A stretch of 50,637 bases of DNA from Phycisphaerales bacterium (GTDB lineage Bacteria; Planctomycetota; Phycisphaerae; Phycisphaerales; UBA1924). Below are positions 8,468-18,529 of this stretch, one piece after another. The notes beneath the pieces were generated by a model. That model made no database searches. It worked only from the letters and a program-made list of their open reading frames with translations, and was not told the origin of the DNA. The stretch is taken from NCBI GenBank assembly GCA_013360675.1, contig JABWBB010000016.1, forward strand, positions 1 to 50,637, in the 5' to 3' direction. A program made the position numbers and the translations under genes. The stretch's first letter is position 1. Every line of letters begins with the position of its first letter.

Positions 8468-9430
8468 TCAGGGGGCGAGGGCGGCCCAGGCCTCGACGAG
8501 TGATCGCGAGACCGGGCCGACCTCGCCGCTCCCCAGGGGCTTGGCCTCCACGCGCACGACCGGCAGCACGCCCCACGAACTGTTGGTGAGGAACAGTTCG
8601 TCGGCGTCGAGCACGTCGCCGATGGCGATCATCTTGCGCTGCACCTCGAGATTGCGGGCGGCGGCGACGTCCATCACCCACCGGCGCGCGATGCCCGGCA
8701 GCACAGGGCTGGGGAGGAAGGTGTTCCCCTTGGTTTCCTTCTGGTCGAGCGTTTCTTCGCCGCGCGCGATGGGCGTGATAAGCACGCCGTCGCGCACGAG
8801 GAAGGCGTTGCTGACGCACCCGCCGGCGAGATGATTCGAGACCTGCAACACCAGCGCCTCGCCCGCGCCCGCAGTCGAGGCCCGCTGCAGTTCGCGCAAA
8901 CGACCCCAATACGACAGCGTCTTGTGACCCTGGAGCGGATCGAGCGGGTTGAGGCGCAGATCGGCCAGCACCACCGACGCGCCACGGGTGAGCAGATCGC
9001 GCGGGTACACGCTCGCCGGGGTGGCGGCGATCATCAGCGTGGGGGCGTGCTCGCGGGCCTTGCCCCGGTCGAGCATGTTCAGATCGCCCCCGGTGATGGT
9101 GAGGCGCACACGCAGGCGTGCGGCATTGGGCTGGTCGATGAAGGCCCGGTCGCACGTGCGCACCACCGCCTCGTGCAGCGCGTCGACGCGGATCGTCTCG
9201 AGCAGGCCCAGCGCCCGCGACGAGGCGGCCAGGCGATCGAGGTGTTCGCCCAAGTGCAGCACGCCGCCCGACCCCGAGAGCCGGGTATACCCGGGCGCGT
9301 CGGCGGGCGCGTGGCGCAGGGCGAGCAGGGTTTCGAAGAGTCCCACGCCATGCTGAAACCCGGCGTCGAAGGCCGACACGCGGGCATCGCCGGCGGAGAC
9401 AAAGGCGCCATCAAGAAAGACCGTGGCCAT
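8468..9430 (-). CDS. Class IV PLP-dependent aminotransferase
   Basis: A fold-type IV PLP enzyme, the family of branched-chain aminotransferase, D-amino-acid aminotransferase and aminodeoxychorismate lyase (PabC). The N-terminal VFLDGAFVSAGDARVSAFDAGFQHG and LFETLLA motifs are typical. The PLP lysine is K170 in LQGHKTLSYW, with E191 in GEALVLQ downstream. Length is 320 residues. The ATG at 9430 is used; an upstream in-frame GTG (9439) would add three residues. The sequence does not separate transaminase from PabC-type lyase activity, and no pathway neighbour helps. The 273 bases upstream, towards nhaA, hold no convincing gene. Confidence 0.88.
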   Translation of the reverse strand: MATVFLDGAFVSAGDARVSAFDAGFQHGVGLFETLLALRHAPADAPGYTRLSGSGGVLHLGEHLDRLAASSRALGLLETIRVDALHEAVVRTCDRAFIDQPNAARLRVRLTITGGDLNMLDRGKAREHAPTLMIAATPASVYPRDLLTRGASVVLADLRLNPLDPLQGHKTLSYWGRLRELQRASTAGAGEALVLQVSNHLAGGCVSNAFLVRDGVLITPIARGEETLDQKETKGNTFLPSPVLPGIARRWVMDVAAARNLEVQRKMIAIGDVLDADELFLTNSSWGVLPVVRVEAKPLGSGEVGPVSRSLVEAWAALAP

Positions 9431-9703
9431 GGCGCCCACGATAGGCGGGAATCAACGCGATGCGGGAATCAAAGCCGCGACCGACGGCAACCCGAACCAC
9501 AGGAGTCCGAGGGCCGCTGAGCCCCCGGGCTCCATCTCCCTTCCTACGACCCGTCTCCCCTCATTCGTGACGCACCGCGGGCGTCCATGACCCGCGGCAC
9601 GCTGCTTCGAAGTTTGGAAAGACCCGCGGAAGAACGCCCGGCACACACACGGACGCGGATCGATACGCGGCGCACGTCGCGCGGTTCCGCCCGCCCCGCA
9701 GGC

Positions 9704-11065
9704 CTATTTCTTCGGCTTCGACGCGGACCAGAGGATCAGCAGCCCCACGACCCCCGCGATGGCCGACCCCACCAGGATGGCGAGCTTGCTCGCGTTGAGA
9801 TCGTCGCGCGATGGGAACGCCAGCGTCGCGATGAAGAGCGACATCGTGAACCCGATGCCCCCCAGCCACGCCGCCCCGTGCAGGTGCTTCCACGTCACAC
9901 CACGCGGCAGCGTGCCCAGCCCCAGGCGCACCGCCATCCACGAGGCCAGCACGATCCCGATGGGCTTGCCCAGCGTGAGCCCCAGCGCGACGCCCAGCGG
10001 TACCTTGCTCGTTGCCAGCGCGGTCAGGTCGCCCTGCAGCGGCACACCCGCATTGGCCAGCGCGAAGATCGGCACGATGACGAAGGCGATCCACGGGGCC
10101 ATCGCGTGCTCGAGTTGATGCAGCGGCGATTGGACCTTGTTGCAGGCGTCCTCGATCGACTGGACCAGGCCCTGCTGCATCGGGCTGGTCACGATGCTCT
10201 CGCCGTGCTTGCCCTCCTCGTCGAGTTCGTCGATGCGCTGGCGCGAGAAGGCCATGAAGTTGGTGGTGTCGACCTTCGAGCGCACCGGGATGGTCAGCGC
10301 GCCCAGCACGCCCGCGATCGTCGCGTGCACGCCCGATTCGAGCACAAAGAACCAGAGGAGCAGCCCGACCACCGCGTAGGGCAGTGCGCGTCGCACGCCC
10401 ATCAGGTTCATGCCCGCCATGACGCTAAGGCACACACCCGCCAACGCGAGGTTCATCAGCTCGAGGTGCTCGGTGTAGAACGCCGCGATGATGATGAGCG
10501 CGCCCAGATCGTCGGCGATGGCCAGCGCCGCCAGGAACACCCGCAGCGCCACAGGCACCCGATTGCCCAGCAGCGCCATCACCCCCAGCGCAAAGGCGAT
10601 GTCGGTGGCCATCGGCACCCCCCACCCGCGCAGCGAGGGCTCGCCCCAGTTGATCGCCGCGTAGATCGCGCCCGGGACGACCATGCCCCCGATCGCGGCG
10701 AAGAGGGGCACCGCGGCTTTTTTCAGCGACGACAATTCGCCGATCAACACTTCGCGTTTGATCTCAAGCCCGACGAGGAAGAAGAACGCCGCCATGAGCG
10801 CGTCGTTGATCCAATAGATCGATTCGGGGTGCTTGCCCAGCACCTTGAGCGACGCGATCGAGAACGAGATTTTCGTCTCGTAGAAGATGGTTTCATACAC
10901 ACCCACCCAGGGCGAGTTGGCCCAGGCCATCGCCAGCGCCGCGCAGGCCAGCATGACGATGCCGCCCGAGGTTTCGAGTTTGAGGAACCGCTGGATGGGC
11001 GCGATCACGACATCCACGGGGTCTGTGGGGGCGGGGATCTCGGAAATTCTCTTGCGTGAGGCCAT
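9704..11065 (-). CDS. nhaA: Na+/H+ antiporter NhaA
   Basis: An inner-membrane electrogenic antiporter that exports Na+ in exchange for H+. Landmarks are FFFLVGLEIKREVLIGEL (residues 94-111), ATDIAFALG with D155 and IADDLGAL with D185 and D186; the last two correspond to the paired ion-binding aspartates D163/D164 of E. coli. About a dozen hydrophobic helices are spread along 453 residues, longer than the E. coli protein (388). The extra length is mainly a charged loop at about residues 285-320 (RSKVDTTNFMAFSRQRIDELDEEGK) and the N-terminal extension. It is monocistronic on the minus strand, 39 bases from the next gene upstream. Confidence 0.95.
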   Translation of the reverse strand: MASRKRISEIPAPTDPVDVVIAPIQRFLKLETSGGIVMLACAALAMAWANSPWVGVYETIFYETKISFSIASLKVLGKHPESIYWINDALMAAFFFLVGLEIKREVLIGELSSLKKAAVPLFAAIGGMVVPGAIYAAINWGEPSLRGWGVPMATDIAFALGVMALLGNRVPVALRVFLAALAIADDLGALIIIAAFYTEHLELMNLALAGVCLSVMAGMNLMGVRRALPYAVVGLLLWFFVLESGVHATIAGVLGALTIPVRSKVDTTNFMAFSRQRIDELDEEGKHGESIVTSPMQQGLVQSIEDACNKVQSPLHQLEHAMAPWIAFVIVPIFALANAGVPLQGDLTALATSKVPLGVALGLTLGKPIGIVLASWMAVRLGLGTLPRGVTWKHLHGAAWLGGIGFTMSLFIATLAFPSRDDLNASKLAILVGSAIAGVVGLLILWSASKPKK

Positions 11066-11104
11066 GAGGCGAGCGTATCGCCCCAGGGCTCACGCGGACC
11101 ACCC

Positions 11105-12190
11105 TCAGCGGGCGGCAATCGGACGCCGAGCCAGCCGTGCAAAGACCGGCGCGTGGTCCGAACTCACGTCATCTCCCACCCAGGCTTCGATGCACTCAAG
11201 CCCCGCGTTGTACACCACGTGATCGATGCGGATGCCCGGCGCAAACGCCAGCGCGGTCACGCGCGGCCAGGTCGAGCCGCGCCCCACGCCGCACGCCTCG
11301 TGCGATTCGTGAAACCCGGCGTTGGCCAGACGGGCCATATGCGGCGTGTGCCACGTCGCGTTCCAATCCCCGGCGGCGACAACATCGCCCCCCGCACGAT
11401 CGAGCGACTCAAGCCACGACGCCAGCCGCGCCGCCTGGGTGCGGTGGGCGTGGGCCTGCGACACCACCGGCGAATACAGGTGCACATTCGTGAGCGAGAG
11501 GGGCCTGCCCTCCCAATTCAGCCGCAGCGTGACCTGGGGCACCTCCAAGCCCGGCGGCATGACACGAGGCGGCCCCGCCAGCGACAGGCGTGAATACACC
11601 GCTTGCCCATACGCACCCTCCTGGGCATGCTCGAAATAGTGCGGATACACGCCGCGCAGCCAATCGCCCAGCGCGGCCTGGGCGTCGGGGGTGAACTCCT
11701 GGAACAGCACCATGTCGGGCGTGTGTTCCTCGATCTGGCGGCGGATCGAAACGAAATCCGCGCGTGAGTACAACAGATTCGCGCTCATGATCAGGATCGT
11801 GGGCCGCCCATCGGGCACGCGCGACACGGGCCACCAGCACACCAACGCCGGCACAATCGCACACCCCGCCAGCGACGCGGCGGCGATCTTCCCACGACCC
11901 AGGGCGAGCCAACCAACCCCCGCCGCACACACCACCAGCCCCACCAGCAGGTGGAATCGAAAGACGATCGCCATGAACGCGGCGTGCCCCCACCAGAATC
12001 GCCACCCGTCGAGGGGTTCCAATCCTCGCGGCCCCATCCAGCCAAGCAACAACCCCGCGCCCGACCCCGCGACGCCGCAAAATAGAAGAAAAACCAGCAG
12101 CCGGTGACGGAGTGACCCAGGGGCAGGGCGAAGTGGAACGGCGTGCCAGCGCATGCCCAGATGTACACCCGTTGTTCTCGCCGGGTTCAT
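11105..12190 (-). CDS. Endonuclease/exonuclease/phosphatase-family membrane protein
   Basis: The N-terminal third has three hydrophobic segments (about residues 28-50, 68-86 and 88-112), and the C-terminal two thirds are an EEP (DNase I-like) domain. EEP landmarks are ILIMSANLLYS, VLFQEFTP, LTNVHLYSP, AAGDWNATWHT, RIDHVVYN and the terminal SDHAPVFARL, so the catalytic Asn, Glu, Asp and His positions appear complete. This layout fits a membrane-anchored phosphodiesterase or phosphatase facing the periplasm; the substrate is unknown. The start is the first ATG; Met13 is an alternative, and neither has a clear ribosome-binding site. It is divergent from the PAP-CTERM gene at 12390. Confidence 0.85.
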   Translation of the reverse strand: MNPARTTGVHLGMRWHAVPLRPAPGSLRHRLLVFLLFCGVAGSGAGLLLGWMGPRGLEPLDGWRFWWGHAAFMAIVFRFHLLVGLVVCAAGVGWLALGRGKIAAASLAGCAIVPALVCWWPVSRVPDGRPTILIMSANLLYSRADFVSIRRQIEEHTPDMVLFQEFTPDAQAALGDWLRGVYPHYFEHAQEGAYGQAVYSRLSLAGPPRVMPPGLEVPQVTLRLNWEGRPLSLTNVHLYSPVVSQAHAHRTQAARLASWLESLDRAGGDVVAAGDWNATWHTPHMARLANAGFHESHEACGVGRGSTWPRVTALAFAPGIRIDHVVYNAGLECIEAWVGDDVSSDHAPVFARLARRPIAAR

Positions 12191-12389
12191 GCCGGGGTGG
12201 TCGGCAGGGCAGAATTCACGGGTTGTGGCGACCTCGTATCAGGATTAGAAACCACCCCAAGAAGAGCAAATGGTCGACCAATGACGCAAATTGGCGTGAC
12301 ACGCTACGGGTTTTCTCGTTCAATAACAAGTGCTGCCGGGTCGCACGGCAAAGTTCCGTGCCCGGGTCGCACCAGGAAGGAACAGAGAT

Positions 12390-13280
12390 ATGCGCACGAA
12401 CACCCAGACGACCATTCTGTTGTTCACGGTTCTTGCCGCCGGCGGCATCGCCGCCGCCCAGCCCGCGTGGAACTTCGACACCGTCAACTCCAGCGTCAAT
12501 CTCGTGGGCGACGCCCTGGCCGACAACTACGACAACGGCATGCGCCCCGGCCCCTTCTTCACCGACACCGTCACCCGCACCACCTTCATCCCCGGCTTCA
12601 CCGGCGGCGTGAACACCTTCGATTACGGCAACAGCGCCAATCCGTTCGGCGTTGATTTCGTGGACCCATTTTCCCGCACCAGCAGCTCCGCCGTGGGCGT
12701 CTGCACCATTAATGGCGCAACCGCCAGCACGATGGATATCGCCTTTCGCGCCAACGGGCTGATGGACACCTTCGGCCCCGACGCGTACGACGCCTGGTCG
12801 CGGGCCAGCGTCGCCGCCTCGCTCCTCATGAACATCACCGGCGCCAGCCCGGGCCAGACGCTCACGGTCATGTACGAGTGGACCTACTTCGGCTACGCCG
12901 TCACGGATCACGAGGGTCTGCTCGAAGACCCCGCCAACGCGCGGGGCACGCTGCAGTTCACCCAGCCCGACGGCACCTTTACCACGCTCTTCGCCGAGGG
13001 GTTCGACGGCGACGACCCCACGCTCCCCGGCACCGGGTCGAACAACGGCTCGGGGTCCTTCAGTTTCGTCTATGCTCCGGGCGATTCGATGTCGGTCGAT
13101 CTCACCGCCTTCGCCGAGTCGTTCATGCGCAGCCCGGGCAACGTGGGCCAGGCCGTCGAAGACCTGGGCGGCTCAGAGTTCCTGGGCACTCTGCGGCTCG
13201 AGATCGTGCCCGCGCCCGGTGCCGCGGCGCTGCTCGCGCTGGCGGGCGCGCTCGGCCTGCCGCGGCGTCGCCGGGGCTGA
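12390..13280 (+). CDS. Secreted protein with PAP-type C-terminal sorting signal
   Basis: The ATG at 12390 follows AGGAAGG by nine bases. The 296-residue protein has a signal peptide (MRTNTQTTILLFTVLAAGGIAAAQ), a beta-rich middle without a family I recognise, and a C-terminus of VPAPGAA, a hydrophobic stretch and RRRRG. This is the tripartite PEP-CTERM layout with Ala in place of Glu in the short motif. Such proteins are exported and processed by an exosortase-type enzyme. Two copies of CGGGTCGCAC lie in the 199-base upstream gap (near 12336 and 12363); their meaning is unknown. Confidence 0.8.
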   Translation: MRTNTQTTILLFTVLAAGGIAAAQPAWNFDTVNSSVNLVGDALADNYDNGMRPGPFFTDTVTRTTFIPGFTGGVNTFDYGNSANPFGVDFVDPFSRTSSSAVGVCTINGATASTMDIAFRANGLMDTFGPDAYDAWSRASVAASLLMNITGASPGQTLTVMYEWTYFGYAVTDHEGLLEDPANARGTLQFTQPDGTFTTLFAEGFDGDDPTLPGTGSNNGSGSFSFVYAPGDSMSVDLTAFAESFMRSPGNVGQAVEDLGGSEFLGTLRLEIVPAPGAAALLALAGALGLPRRRRG

Positions 13281-13322
13281 TCGCGCATTGGGCTTTGTAC
13301 TGAATGAACTTCACGATCTCGT

Positions 13323-13345
13323 GGGGCAGGCGGCCCGCCTGTCCC
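13323..13345. repeat. Imperfect palindrome between convergent genes
   Basis: GGGGCAGGC (13323-13331) pairs with GCCTGTCCC (13337-13345) with one G-T wobble and a 5-base loop. It lies between the 3' ends of the PAP-CTERM gene and clpB. It has the look of a REP-type extragenic palindrome or a terminator without a T-tract. Confidence 0.35.
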
Positions 13346-13379
13346 TACCCCCTCTACAACTTCATGCTGTTTGTGGCCC

Positions 13380-16097
13380 TTACGCCTTGGTGAAGGTGTA
13401 ACTCTTCCCGGCGTAGTCGATCCGCACCGCGTCGCCCGGGCCGAACTCACCCGCGAGCAGGCGTGTCGCCAGGGCGTTCTCGATCCGCTGCTGGATCGTC
13501 CGCTTGAGCGGGCGGGCCCCGAAACTCGGGTCCCACCCCTCTGCGGCGAGCTGGGCCTTAGCCTCATCGCTGAGCGTCAGTTCAATGTCGCGATCGCGCA
13601 GGCGGTGGACCAGCGTGGCCAACTGGATCTCAACGATCCGCGACAGGCTCTCGCGCTTGAGCTGATGGAAGACCACGACCTCGTCGATCCGGTTGAGCAG
13701 CTCGGGGCGGAAGAACGCACCCGCCGCCTGCGACAGTGCGTCGCGCATCTGCGTGGGGATGCCCGCGGCCTTACCCACCTGCTCGACGGCCATACCCGCG
13801 GGCCCGCGCCGCAGGATCTCGCGTACCGCCGCCTCGATCTCCCAATCCTCGGCCCCCTGGGCCGTCAATTCCTGGATCTGCTGGCTGCCGATGTTGCTCG
13901 TCATCACGATGATGGTGTTCTTGAAATCGACCGTGCGTCCCTGCCCGTCGGTGAGCCGCCCGTCGTCGAGCACCTGCAGCAGCACGTTGAAGACCTCGGG
14001 GTGCGCCTTCTCGATCTCGTCGAGCAGCACCACGCAGTAAGGGCGACGGCGGACCGTCTCGGTGAGTTGCCCGCCCTCCTCGAACCCGACATAGCCGGGG
14101 GGCGCGCCGATCAGGCGGGCCACCGCGTGCTTCTCGCCATACTCGCTCATGTCGATGCGGACCATCGCCTCCTCGGTGTCGAAGAGGAACTTCGCCAGCG
14201 TCTTGCACGTCTCGGTCTTGCCCACGCCCGTCGGACCCAGGAAGAGGAAACTCCCGATGGGGCGCTTGGGGTCGCCCAGCCCGGCGCGGCTGCGGCGCAC
14301 CGCGTCCGCCACCGCCTTGAGCGCGTGATCCTGCCCCACCACCCGCTCGCGCAGGGCCTCCTCCATCCGCACCAGTTTCTCGCGTTCGCCCTCCACCAGG
14401 CGCGACACGGGGATGCCCGTCCATCGTCCCACCACCTCGGCGATGGCCTCGGCGTCCACCTCTTCCTTCACCAGCGCGTCGCCGCGAAGGGCCCGCGCAT
14501 CGAGGTTCTGTTCGGCCTGCTTGAGTTTCGCGTCGAGTTCGCGCTGGTCGCCGTAGCGGATGCGGGCCGCGGCTTCGAGATCGCCCCGGCGCTGCGCCTG
14601 CTCGAGTTCGACCTGCTTGGCCTCCACCTGGCCCTTGATCGCCTTGACCGCGTCGAGTTCCTGCTTCTCCTCGCTCCAGCGGGCCGTCAGCGCGCTGTTG
14701 CGCTCCTGCAGTTCGCCCAGTTCCTTCTCGATCCGCTCGAGTTCCTTGCGCGAGGTGTCCTTGATCTCGCCCTTCTCGCGCGAACCCTTCTCGCCGAGCT
14801 CAATCCGCACCGCCTCGCGCTCGATCTCCAACTGCATGATCCGGCGGCGCAACTCATCGAGTTCGCCCGGAATGCTGTCATTCTCGATCCGCAGACGAGC
14901 CGCAGCCTCGTCCACCAGGTCGATCGCCTTGTCGGGGAGGAACCGGTCGGCGATGTACCGGTGGCTCAGCGTCGCCGCCGCCAGGATCGCCCCGTCCTTG
15001 ATCCGCACACCGTGGTGCGCTTCGTAGCGCGGCTTGAGCCCGCGCAGGATCGCCACCGTCTCTTCGACGCTGGGCTGATCGACAAGGATCGGCTGGAAGC
15101 GGCGCTCAAAGGCCGGGTCCTTCTCGACGTGCTTGCGATACTCGTCGAGGGTCGTCGCGCCGATGCAGCGCAGTTCACCCCGCGCCAGCGCGGGCTTGAG
15201 CATGTTCCCCGCGCTGACGGCCCCCTCCGCCGCTCCCGCGCCCAAAATCGTGTGCAGTTCGTCGATGAAGAGGATCACATCGCCGTTGCTGGCCTGCACC
15301 TCGCGCAGCACGCCCTTGAGGCGTTCCTCGAACTCGCCGCGGAACTTGGCCCCGGCGAGCAACTGGCCCACGTCGAGCGCCATGATCCGTTTGCCGCGCA
15401 TCCCCTCAGGGCAGTCGCCGTTGACGATGCGCAGCGCGAGCCCCTCGGCGATGGCCGTCTTGCCCACGCCCGGCTCGCCGATCAGCACCGGGTTGTTCTT
15501 GGTGCGGCGCGAGAGAACCTGCATGCAGCGGCGGATCTCGTCGTCGCGCCCGATCACCGGGTCGAGTTTGCCCTGCTGGGCCTTCTCGGTCAGGTCCACC
15601 GCGTATTTCTTGAGCGCCTCGAAACTCTGGTCGGCGTTGGGGTCGGTCACGTTGGACACGCCGCTGGCCTTGCGGATCGCCCGGACGGCGTCGTCAAGGA
15701 CCTTCGTGCCTAGCCCCGCGGCGCCCAGGGCGTCCCGCGCCGGACCCTGCGCCTCGCTCAGCGCGAGCAACAGGTGCTCGCTGCTGACGTACGCGTCGCC
15801 CATCTTCTTGGCCAGGGCGTCGGCCTTGCCCAGGATGTCCATCAACTGGCGGCCAGCGCTCCCCGCCCCCGAACTGGTCGTGGGCAGGCGCGAGAGTTCC
15901 GCGTCCACGATCTGGCGCAGACGCATGGGCTCGATCCCGGCCCGCTTGATGATCGCGTCGGCCGGGCCGGACTTGTCCTCGAGCAGGGCGGCGAGCAGAT
16001 GCAGGCCCCCCACTTCGGGGTGGTTCGCCCCCGAAGCCGCGGTCTGTGCGCTCGCCAGGGCCCCCTGGGCAGATGTGGTCAATCGATCCGGTCGCAT
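13380..16097 (-). CDS. clpB: ATP-dependent disaggregase ClpB
   Basis: A ring-forming Hsp100 that resolves aggregates together with DnaK. The start at 16097 ([14 protein letters not shown]) has GGGGAGG just upstream. The Clp-N repeat domain occupies about residues 1-145, AAA-1 has Walker A GEPGVGKT, a long charged coiled-coil middle domain follows ([20 protein letters not shown]...), and AAA-2 has Walker A GPTGVGKT and Walker [14 protein letters not shown]. It ends with a D2-small domain and no ClpP-binding loop that I can see. Length is 905 residues against about 860 in E. coli; part of the excess is an insert between [11 protein letters not shown] and [12 protein letters not shown]. No CIRCE element was seen upstream. 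Confidence 0.96.
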   Translation of the reverse strand: MRPDRLTTSAQGALASAQTAASGANHPEVGGLHLLAALLEDKSGPADAIIKRAGIEPMRLRQIVDAELSRLPTTSSGAGSAGRQLMDILGKADALAKKMGDAYVSSEHLLLALSEAQGPARDALGAAGLGTKVLDDAVRAIRKASGVSNVTDPNADQSFEALKKYAVDLTEKAQQGKLDPVIGRDDEIRRCMQVLSRRTKNNPVLIGEPGVGKTAIAEGLALRIVNGDCPEGMRGKRIMALDVGQLLAGAKFRGEFEERLKGVLREVQASNGDVILFIDELHTILGAGAAEGAVSAGNMLKPALARGELRCIGATTLDEYRKHVEKDPAFERRFQPILVDQPSVEETVAILRGLKPRYEAHHGVRIKDGAILAAATLSHRYIADRFLPDKAIDLVDEAAARLRIENDSIPGELDELRRRIMQLEIEREAVRIELGEKGSREKGEIKDTSRKELERIEKELGELQERNSALTARWSEEKQELDAVKAIKGQVEAKQVELEQAQRRGDLEAAARIRYGDQRELDAKLKQAEQNLDARALRGDALVKEEVDAEAIAEVVGRWTGIPVSRLVEGEREKLVRMEEALRERVVGQDHALKAVADAVRRSRAGLGDPKRPIGSFLFLGPTGVGKTETCKTLAKFLFDTEEAMVRIDMSEYGEKHAVARLIGAPPGYVGFEEGGQLTETVRRRPYCVVLLDEIEKAHPEVFNVLLQVLDDGRLTDGQGRTVDFKNTIIVMTSNIGSQQIQELTAQGAEDWEIEAAVREILRRGPAGMAVEQVGKAAGIPTQMRDALSQAAGAFFRPELLNRIDEVVVFHQLKRESLSRIVEIQLATLVHRLRDRDIELTLSDEAKAQLAAEGWDPSFGARPLKRTIQQRIENALATRLLAGEFGPGDAVRIDYAGKSYTFTKA

Positions 16098-16554
16098 GGC
16101 ACCTCCCCGGGAATAAATCCCCAAACCGTCCACACAGGGTGCAATCGGCGCGCCACGATCGCCATCCCTCTCGAGCCGCCTTGAGGGTGGTATTTGCGGT
16201 GCGACGGTGTCGGAGCGGCGGGCAACTGCCGTTCCGGCAGCGAGAAGGGGTGTTAAGCACCACGACCCCCGCGACATTACCGGGGTCGCGGGGTGGGGGT
16301 GAGCCAGTGGCACTCATTTTGCAGAATCAGGGCCCGCGCCCGGTTGCCGTCGCCCCTCCGATCCCAGATACTCCCTCTCCCTCTTCGTGTGTCGCTCGTT
16401 GGGGTCCGGGGGAGGGAAGGTGAACTCGGGATTGCGGCTCCCCCCGCGTCGGTCGGCCAAGAGGCCGGGGCGGGGAGGGTCTGCCCGGGTTCGGGTTCAT
16501 CATGCAGGTCCATGCCCCGGCGCGAACGCGGGGCCCAAAGGGAAGGATTACGCC
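16098..16554. other. Divergent intergenic region between clpB and tkt
   Basis: A 457-base region that must carry the promoters of both flanking genes. A perfect 9-bp stem with a 9-base loop sits in the middle (CCCCGCGAC at 16267-16275, GTCGCGGGG at 16285-16293). I found no CIRCE inverted repeat, no convincing sigma-70 pair and no credible reading frame. Confidence 0.5.
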
Positions 16555-18522
16555 ATGTCATTCGAGGCAGCCATTCACGCGCAGGCCATCGAGATCGACC
16601 GCATGAGCCTGGAGATGTGCGCCGCCGCCGGCAGCGGGCACCCCACCAGCGCGATGAGCATCGCGCACATCGTGACGGTGCTGATGTTCCACACGATGCG
16701 CTGGAGCCCCGATTACCCCGACTATCCCACCAGCGACCGGCTGGTGCTGTCGGAGGGTCACGCGATCCCCGCGGTCTACGCCGCCGCCGCCCGCCTGGGC
16801 GTGATGTTCGGCAAGGACCCCGAGAAGCGCCGCAAGCTGACGATCGAAGACCTCAAGACCCTGCGAGCGGCGTCGAGCGAACTCGACGGGCACCCCAACC
16901 CGATGGAAGGCTTCCCCTTCTTTGACAGCGCGACGGGCTCGCTGGGTCAGGGGCTGTCGGTCGCCGCCGGCCTGGCCGAGGCCGCCCGCCTCGACAAGAT
17001 CGACAAGCGCATCTACTGCATCATCGGCGACGGCGAGGCCCGCGAGGGGCAGATCACCGAGGCGCTCGATTACATCATCGATCGCAAAATCCGCACGGTG
17101 CTGCCGATCTTCAACTGCAACGACTACGGGCAGGCCGATCGCGTGAGCGGGCAGCAGTCCGCCGAGACGATCGCCGCCCGCCTCGAAGCCATCGGATTCG
17201 AGGTGAAGTCGATCGACGGGCACAACCCCAAGGAGATCAAGGCGGCGTTCGACGCCTTCCTGGCGATCGACACCGACCGCGCCGGCAAGCCCATGGCCCT
17301 CGTCGCCAAGACTGTCAAGGGCTGGGGCTGCCCCTCGCTGCACGGCGGAGGCTGGCACGGCAAGCCGCCCACGGGCGAGCAACTCAAGCGGGCCATGGCC
17401 GAGCTCGATGAGAAACGTGTCCAGCAGACCACCTCGCTGGCCAGCAGCGACCAGTTCACCATCGAGCCCCCGGCGGATTACACGCCCACCACGCCGCGCG
17501 AGGACGACATCCCCTCGCTCGCCGAGTTCATGAAGCGCAACGACATGGAGACGCTCCTGCAGTCGGGTGCGATGGCCTCGCGCCGGGCCTACGGCATCGC
17601 GCTGCGGGCGCTGGGCCAGGTCAACGATCGCATCGTCGTTCTCGACGCCGATGTCTCCAACAGCACCTTCGCCGAGATGTTCAAGAAGGACGCGGCGTGC
17701 GCGTCGCGCTTCATGGAGTGCAAGATCGCCGAGCAGAACATGATCGGCGTGGGCGCGGGGCTCGCCGCCGCGGGCAAGATCCCCTTCTGCTCCACCTTCG
17801 CCAAGTTCCTCACCCGCGCGTACGACCAGATCGAGATGGCGATCTATTCGGGCGCGAACCTCAAGATCGTGGGCAGCCACGCGGGCATCACGCTCGCCGC
17901 GGACGGGCCCAGCCAGATGGCGCTGCCCGACGTCTCGTGGTTCCGCGCGTTCACGACGATGCGCGATCATCGCGGCAACCCCGGGTGCTACGTGCTCCAG
18001 CCCGCCGACGCCTACGCCGCGTATGCCCTGACGCAGGTCATGGCCGAGTACGAGGGGTGCGTCTACATGCGGACGATCCGCCCGGACGTGGAGTTCCTCT
18101 ACAGCGACGACGTGGTCTTCAACCTGGGCGGGTTCGAGGTGCTCAACGAGGGTCGCGACGTGGCCCTCATCGCCGCGGGCTACATGGTGCACGAGGCCAA
18201 CAAGGCCGTCGAACTGCTCGACAAGGCCGGCGTCAGCGCCACGCTCATCGACGCCTACAGCCTCCCCTTCGAGACCGAGGCCATGCTCGACATCATCGGG
18301 CAGAACAACTTCAACGTGGTCACGATCGAGGACAACTTCGGCGGCGGGCTGGGTGCCGCGGTCGCCGAGGCGCTGCAGGAATCGGGCGACGCCGTCCAAC
18401 TCCGCCAGCTCCACGTCCGCTCCATCCCCAAGAGCGCCCGCACGCCCGACGAGATCCTGGCGATGCACGGCCTGACGGCACAGGACATCAAGAAGGCCGC
18501 GATGGATTTGCTGGGCGTCTGA
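16555..18522 (+). CDS. tkt: Transketolase
   Basis: A thiamine-diphosphate enzyme of the non-oxidative pentose phosphate pathway, moving two-carbon ketol units between sugar phosphates. The ATG at 16555 follows GGAAGGA by seven bases. The N-terminal domain shows AAAGSGHPTSAMSIA, SEGHAIPAVYAA and the ThDP motif GDGEAREGQITEAL...NCND; the middle domain shows DADVSNSTFAEMF and the catalytic-Glu region CKIAEQNMIGVGAGLA. The C-terminal transketolase domain is complete. At 655 residues it is a full-length single-chain enzyme, not the split archaeal type. Another pentose phosphate enzyme, rpiB, is 5.4 kb downstream. Confidence 0.95.
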   Translation: MSFEAAIHAQAIEIDRMSLEMCAAAGSGHPTSAMSIAHIVTVLMFHTMRWSPDYPDYPTSDRLVLSEGHAIPAVYAAAARLGVMFGKDPEKRRKLTIEDLKTLRAASSELDGHPNPMEGFPFFDSATGSLGQGLSVAAGLAEAARLDKIDKRIYCIIGDGEAREGQITEALDYIIDRKIRTVLPIFNCNDYGQADRVSGQQSAETIAARLEAIGFEVKSIDGHNPKEIKAAFDAFLAIDTDRAGKPMALVAKTVKGWGCPSLHGGGWHGKPPTGEQLKRAMAELDEKRVQQTTSLASSDQFTIEPPADYTPTTPREDDIPSLAEFMKRNDMETLLQSGAMASRRAYGIALRALGQVNDRIVVLDADVSNSTFAEMFKKDAACASRFMECKIAEQNMIGVGAGLAAAGKIPFCSTFAKFLTRAYDQIEMAIYSGANLKIVGSHAGITLAADGPSQMALPDVSWFRAFTTMRDHRGNPGCYVLQPADAYAAYALTQVMAEYEGCVYMRTIRPDVEFLYSDDVVFNLGGFEVLNEGRDVALIAAGYMVHEANKAVELLDKAGVSATLIDAYSLPFETEAMLDIIGQNNFNVVTIEDNFGGGLGAAVAEALQESGDAVQLRQLHVRSIPKSARTPDEILAMHGLTAQDIKKAAMDLLGV

Positions 18523-18529
18523 TTCGGGT

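Noticed and set aside
16303..16313. GCCAGTGGCAC, shared with the palindromic elements at 25.4 and 26.1 kb
   Set aside because: Only 11 bases match and neither the hairpin partner nor the central spacer is present, so it is not counted as a third copy.
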